Below, one piece after another: positions 4,351 through 7,127 of a stretch of DNA of 7,127 bases (positions are counted from its first letter, which is position 1; each line of letters begins with the position of its first letter). The translations under genes and the position numbers were made by a program. The notes below the pieces were generated by a model. It had not been told where the DNA came from. It ran no database searches and was given only the letters and a program-made list of their open reading frames with translations. Source of the DNA: Myxococcales bacterium (GTDB lineage: Bacteria > Myxococcota_A > Bradymonadia > Bradymonadales > Bradymonadaceae); contig SKNI01000745.1 of assembly GCA_007120615.1 (NCBI GenBank), positions 1 to 7,127 on the forward strand, in the 5' to 3' direction.

Positions 4351-7127
4351 ACGAAGACTGTGCTGCCGGGCTCTATTGCTTTCAGGGCTATTGCGCCTCG
4401 GAATGCACCGAAGATGCCGACTGCAACCAGGGAACCTGCACCGAGCGCGGCCAATGCCTGGCGGCGGGTGCAATCTCGCTCAGTGCTGAGGATGTTGACC
4501 TCGACGAGTTGACGATCATGAATAGCCCGGAGACCGTCTTTGAGATCCAGCCGGGCCAACAGGAGATCGTCTTCGAGATGGAGCTCGACGAGCCCACGCC
4601 GAGCAATGGCTTTCGATACCGCGTCGATCGCAGCGACGACCCGGATTCGGCGGAGAAGATCAAACGCACCGCGGGAGATACGCGCTCCGTTGAAATCGCG
4701 ATCCCCGTCGGGCAGGCAGATCCCGACCTGGAAGACGGCCGTCTGGTGTACGTGAAGTTATTTACCCCCCTGGGCAATTACGATCTGGCTCTTCTTCCCC
4801 AGCATGCATTCGCCGGAAGTTACGTCGGCACCGCCCGGGTCAACGCCTTCGGAAGCACGGGCTTGCCCATCCAGATGCAGGTGGTCACCGAGCCCGCCGA
4901 CGCCAGCCTGGCCCAGGCCGAGCGCGCGCTCCTGATTTTGCCGGTGGGCGACGAATTTGTATTTTCACCGTTCGCCTCGGACGGCTCCGTAGATTATGTC
5001 GCTCGTGAACTCGAATACGATGAGTTCGTGGGCCGTTGGGTTGCCACCTTCGGGATGTCTTTTGACCTCAGCAATAGCTCGATCATCACGCCGAGCAACG
5101 ACGAACAGATCCGCCGCTCCATGCGCTTCGAGCTCATGCAGGGCGATGGCACAACGATCATCGGTGACTTCACCGATCGCTGGTCGGGCCTCTACGAGGT
5201 GCGAAGCTCCAGTGGCGTGACCCGTCTCGAAGACGTGATCTTCAACGGTGAGATCGAGGCCGATCGCGTCGACCAGGCCCCCCACTTCAACGAGTTTGAG
5301 ATCCGCGAGCATGAGCAGGCCGACCCGCAACTCTTGCCAGCGCCGCCCCTCGATACCTGTAGCACTGTGGACTTCACCGAATTTACCGCCGTCGATCTCG
5401 ACGAGACCACCTACGACTGCGCAGAAATCGCCGACGCCGACGACTTCGCTCTGGCCGACGCCTCCGAACAAGCCTCCTGCGCGGTGACCGCATCGGTGAG
5501 TTCTCTCGATGGCGACACCACCGGCGGGCAGCTTCGCGCCTTTCTCGACGATGACATACCCAACCCCGGCGGGCAGAGCTTTGAGGAATTTCTCGACGCC
5601 TGCGCCGAGGACTCCGACGCCACCTGCCAGCCCAGCGACGAGGTATTATGCGCCCGTCAACTCATCGCCCACTCCTATCGCAATCAGGGCCAGCAATCCT
5701 CCTATCTCGCTGATCTGGCCAGCCACTACCAGGAGCTGACCCGCGAGGCCTACCTGGGACAACAATTGAGCGCCTTCGGTGCCGACGCCACCCTTCGCCT
5801 CCAATGGCTGGAGACCACTGACTACCCGGCAGTGGTGACCTCAGCGGTCAAAAACCTCAACGAACAACTCCTCGACGAGTGGCGCCAGAAGGTGCTCGAA
5901 GCCCACCTCGATGTGCTCGAAGGCCAACTCGATGCCAGCGGACTGGCTGTGTTGTCTCGTCAGGTCAGTGACGAAGGGGCCGCCGATGTGCGCGAGCAGC
6001 TCCTGAGCGAGATGACTCAGGGCTGGCGGGGCGCAATGGAAGCGCTGACCCTGGCCAGCTCCCGGTGGCATACGCTCTTGCAGGGCGAGGCCCAACGCGC
6101 CGAGAAGACCGCCTTTGTTTCATCGCGCATGTTCGATCTCTATCTGGCCGCCGGAATCCTTCGAAATCTCAACCGTGCCGCCGGTGCCGGCTACCTCTCG
6201 GCCCGACTGGCCGGGGGCTTTGCAACGCTCCTGCGTCGTCTGGAGATGCTCTCCATGCCCTTCGATCATCTGGTCTACGCCCGCGACGCCGAGGTGGTGG
6301 TCAACACCTCCGTCGATCCCACCTCCGACAATAATACTCTTCTGGGCGAGCGCGAAGATGATGCCTTCTCCGAGATCGAACGGGCCCACGAGGGAGTCGG
6401 CCGCGTCCTCGAACAGGCCCGTGCCGAAGCTCTCAACGCAGAACAGCTCGGCAATCGAATGGACAACGAGATCAACGATCTCCGCGACGAACTCGTCGAG
6501 CTCTGCGGGATGCCCGTGGGATGTACCGCCGACACCTTCCGAAGCGATCCCCAGTGCCAGGTGCGCGTGGACGTCGGCAAATGCGGCTTCAGCATCGACA
6601 AGGCCACCGACGACATCACCGGATTTGGGCCCGGCCAACAGAGCGTCTCCCAGGCCGGACGGGCCCTTCTCGATGTCACCGAGGCCGCTCAAAATATCAG
6701 CATCGCCGACGATGAGCAGCGATCCCTGGTCGAGCGCACTCAACTGGAGCTGGCCGAGTTGACCGCCTTCGCAACCACCATCGAAGAGTGGAACCGGACC
6801 CGACTGGATGCCGTCTCCGCCCTCCAGCAAAACCTCGCCCAGCGCGACAGCCTGCGAAACGAGAGGGTCAAAGAGATCTACGACAACCTCGCCGAGCGCG
6901 CCGATATGCGCCGCGACGGTATTGAGAGCGCCCAGCAGACCTTTCAGGAGTGGAACCAGATTCGCTACGACAACGCCACCACCGATATCGGACTTATGGT
7001 GGCGGCCAACTCCGCCCGCGAGACCGCCTCCTCCCTTCGAAATATCGCCCAGGGGGTCAAGGACTTCGGCGAGGCCAGTGCAAAGGGCCTCCCAACAGCG
7101 GTGGGAACCAGCAATGACGTCTCAGCC
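4317..7127 (+). CDS. large extracytoplasmic Cys-rich/coiled-coil protein, unknown function (3' partial, start uncertain)
   Basis: An unbroken frame with strong C/G third-position bias runs to the window end (937 codons from GTG4317) and continues beyond it. In order it encodes an eight-Cys module (4341-4457), a beta-rich region with YVGTARVNAFG and GDFTDRWSGLYEV motifs (about 4540-5270), an acidic section with six cysteines (5358-5651), and a long alpha-helical, coiled-coil-like region (about 5700-7127) rich in Glu, Arg, Leu and Ala, interrupted by a four-Cys insert (6504-6584). Eighteen cysteines in even-numbered clusters imply disulfides and hence export. GTG4317 is only the first standard start after the leftward gene; it has no ribosome-binding site and would leave no signal peptide. 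Codon use and a Gly/Ser/acidic linker suggest translation begins upstream, at least by 4248. ATG3981 is in frame but lies inside the opposite gene. The N-terminus may be frameshifted or wrongly assembled. I do not recognise a family; a surface-anchored or secreted structural protein is my inference. It is divergent from the exported-protein gene. Confidence 0.8.
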   Translation, partial: MAIASRAGCALNEDCAAGLYCFQGYCASECTEDADCNQGTCTERGQCLAAGAISLSAEDVDLDELTIMNSPETVFEIQPGQQEIVFEMELDEPTPSNGFRYRVDRSDDPDSAEKIKRTAGDTRSVEIAIPVGQADPDLEDGRLVYVKLFTPLGNYDLALLPQHAFAGSYVGTARVNAFGSTGLPIQMQVVTEPADASLAQAERALLILPVGDEFVFSPFASDGSVDYVARELEYDEFVGRWVATFGMSFDLSNSSIITPSNDEQIRRSMRFELMQGDGTTIIGDFTDRWSGLYEVRSSSGVTRLEDVIFNGEIEADRVDQAPHFNEFEIREHEQADPQLLPAPPLDTCSTVDFTEFTAVDLDETTYDCAEIADADDFALADASEQASCAVTASVSSLDGDTTGGQLRAFLDDDIPNPGGQSFEEFLDACAEDSDATCQPSDEVLCARQLIAHSYRNQGQQSSYLADLASHYQELTREAYLGQQLSAFGADATLRLQWLETTDYPAVVTSAVKNLNEQLLDEWRQKVLEAHLDVLEGQLDASGLAVLSRQVSDEGAADVREQLLSEMTQGWRGAMEALTLASSRWHTLLQGEAQRAEKTAFVSSRMFDLYLAAGILRNLNRAAGAGYLSARLAGGFATLLRRLEMLSMPFDHLVYARDAEVVVNTSVDPTSDNNTLLGEREDDAFSEIERAHEGVGRVLEQARAEALNAEQLGNRMDNEINDLRDELVELCGMPVGCTADTFRSDPQCQVRVDVGKCGFSIDKATDDITGFGPGQQSVSQAGRALLDVTEAAQNISIADDEQRSLVERTQLELAELTAFATTIEEWNRTRLDAVSALQQNLAQRDSLRNERVKEIYDNLAERADMRRDGIESAQQTFQEWNQIRYDNATTDIGLMVAANSARETASSLRNIAQGVKDFGEASAKGLPTAVGTSNDVSA
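4341..4457 (+). other. eight-cysteine N-terminal module (two four-Cys units)
   Basis: Cysteine codons fall at 4341, 4359, 4377, 4392, 4404, 4422, 4437 and 4455, giving C-x5-C-x5-C-x4-C-x3-C-x5-C-x4-C-x5-C. The two halves are alike: CALNEDC...LYCFQGYC and CTEDADC...GTCTERGQC. This 'x-x-x-D-C, G-x-x-C, G-x-C' pattern is familiar from the start of many exported myxobacterial-type proteins, where it normally follows a lipoprotein signal and short linker. Four disulfides are possible. Its function is not established. Confidence 0.75.
6504..6584 (+). other. four-cysteine insert within the coiled-coil region
   Basis: Cysteine codons at 6504, 6522, 6555 and 6582 (C-x5-C-x10-C-x8-C; LCGMPVGC, DPQC, GKCGF) form a compact island between two long helical stretches that have no other cysteines. 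It probably makes a small disulfide-stabilised loop or knob at the end of a helical hairpin. Pairing and role are inferred. Confidence 0.6.

Noticed and set aside
4111..4777. Cluster of overlapping minus-strand open frames (4111-4473, 4215-4559, 4388-4777)
   Set aside because: They are antisense to the Cys-rich module and linker, are Arg/Ser-rich, and have no plausible start signals or domains. The plus-strand frame with the patterned cysteines explains the region.
6120..6830. 236-codon minus-strand frame (and the 215-codon plus-strand frame at 6115-6762)
   Set aside because: Both overlap the Cys-rich/coiled-coil gene. Their translations are low-complexity (Gly/Val-rich and Ser/Pro-rich) shadows of its codons, with no ribosome-binding sites or domains.

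Overview
The window looks like a piece of a moderately GC-rich bacterial chromosome, probably from the Myxococcota/Deltaproteobacteria side (Bradymonadales-like). This is an inference from three things: strong C/G preference at third codon positions, large multidomain proteins with no single catalytic domain, and a secreted protein with the 'C-x5-C...C-x5-C' cysteine-rich N-terminal module that is common in that group. No RNA gene, insertion sequence, CRISPR array or phage gene was seen.

Region 1 (1-3371, + strand) is the 3' part of one very large gene. Its reading frame is open to the first base of the window and starts inside a BRCT domain, so the true start lies upstream. After the BRCT come about nine MORN_2/YwqK-like repeats with a 24-residue period, then a long helical-repeat-like middle, and a C-terminal YwqG/DUF1963-like domain. 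The combination is unusual. It suggests a scaffold or binding protein, perhaps related to immunity-type proteins, but its function is unknown.

Region 2 (3365-4093, - strand) is a convergent gene whose stop codon overlaps that of region 1 by 7 bases. It encodes a small exported protein with a Sec signal peptide, a predicted beta-rich body starting at a G-x-W motif, and a D-x-D-x-D-G calcium-loop-like motif. A good sigma70-like promoter (TCGACA, 17 bp, TATTAT) lies upstream of it at 4155-4183.

Region 3 (about 4094-4316) separates this gene from the divergent third gene. It contains that promoter, two 9-bp tandem duplications, and a strong ribosome-binding-site-like GGAGGAG with ATGATG in a frame that does not match the downstream gene.

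Region 4 (about 4250 to the window end, + strand) is a large gene that runs off the window. It has an eight-cysteine module, a beta-rich section, a six-cysteine section and a long alpha-helical/coiled-coil section interrupted by a four-cysteine insert. It is clearly built for an oxidising compartment outside the cytoplasm, yet no signal peptide or convincing start codon is visible in any frame. This is the main puzzle of the window. The three genes do not form an operon, and nothing links their functions beyond adjacency.
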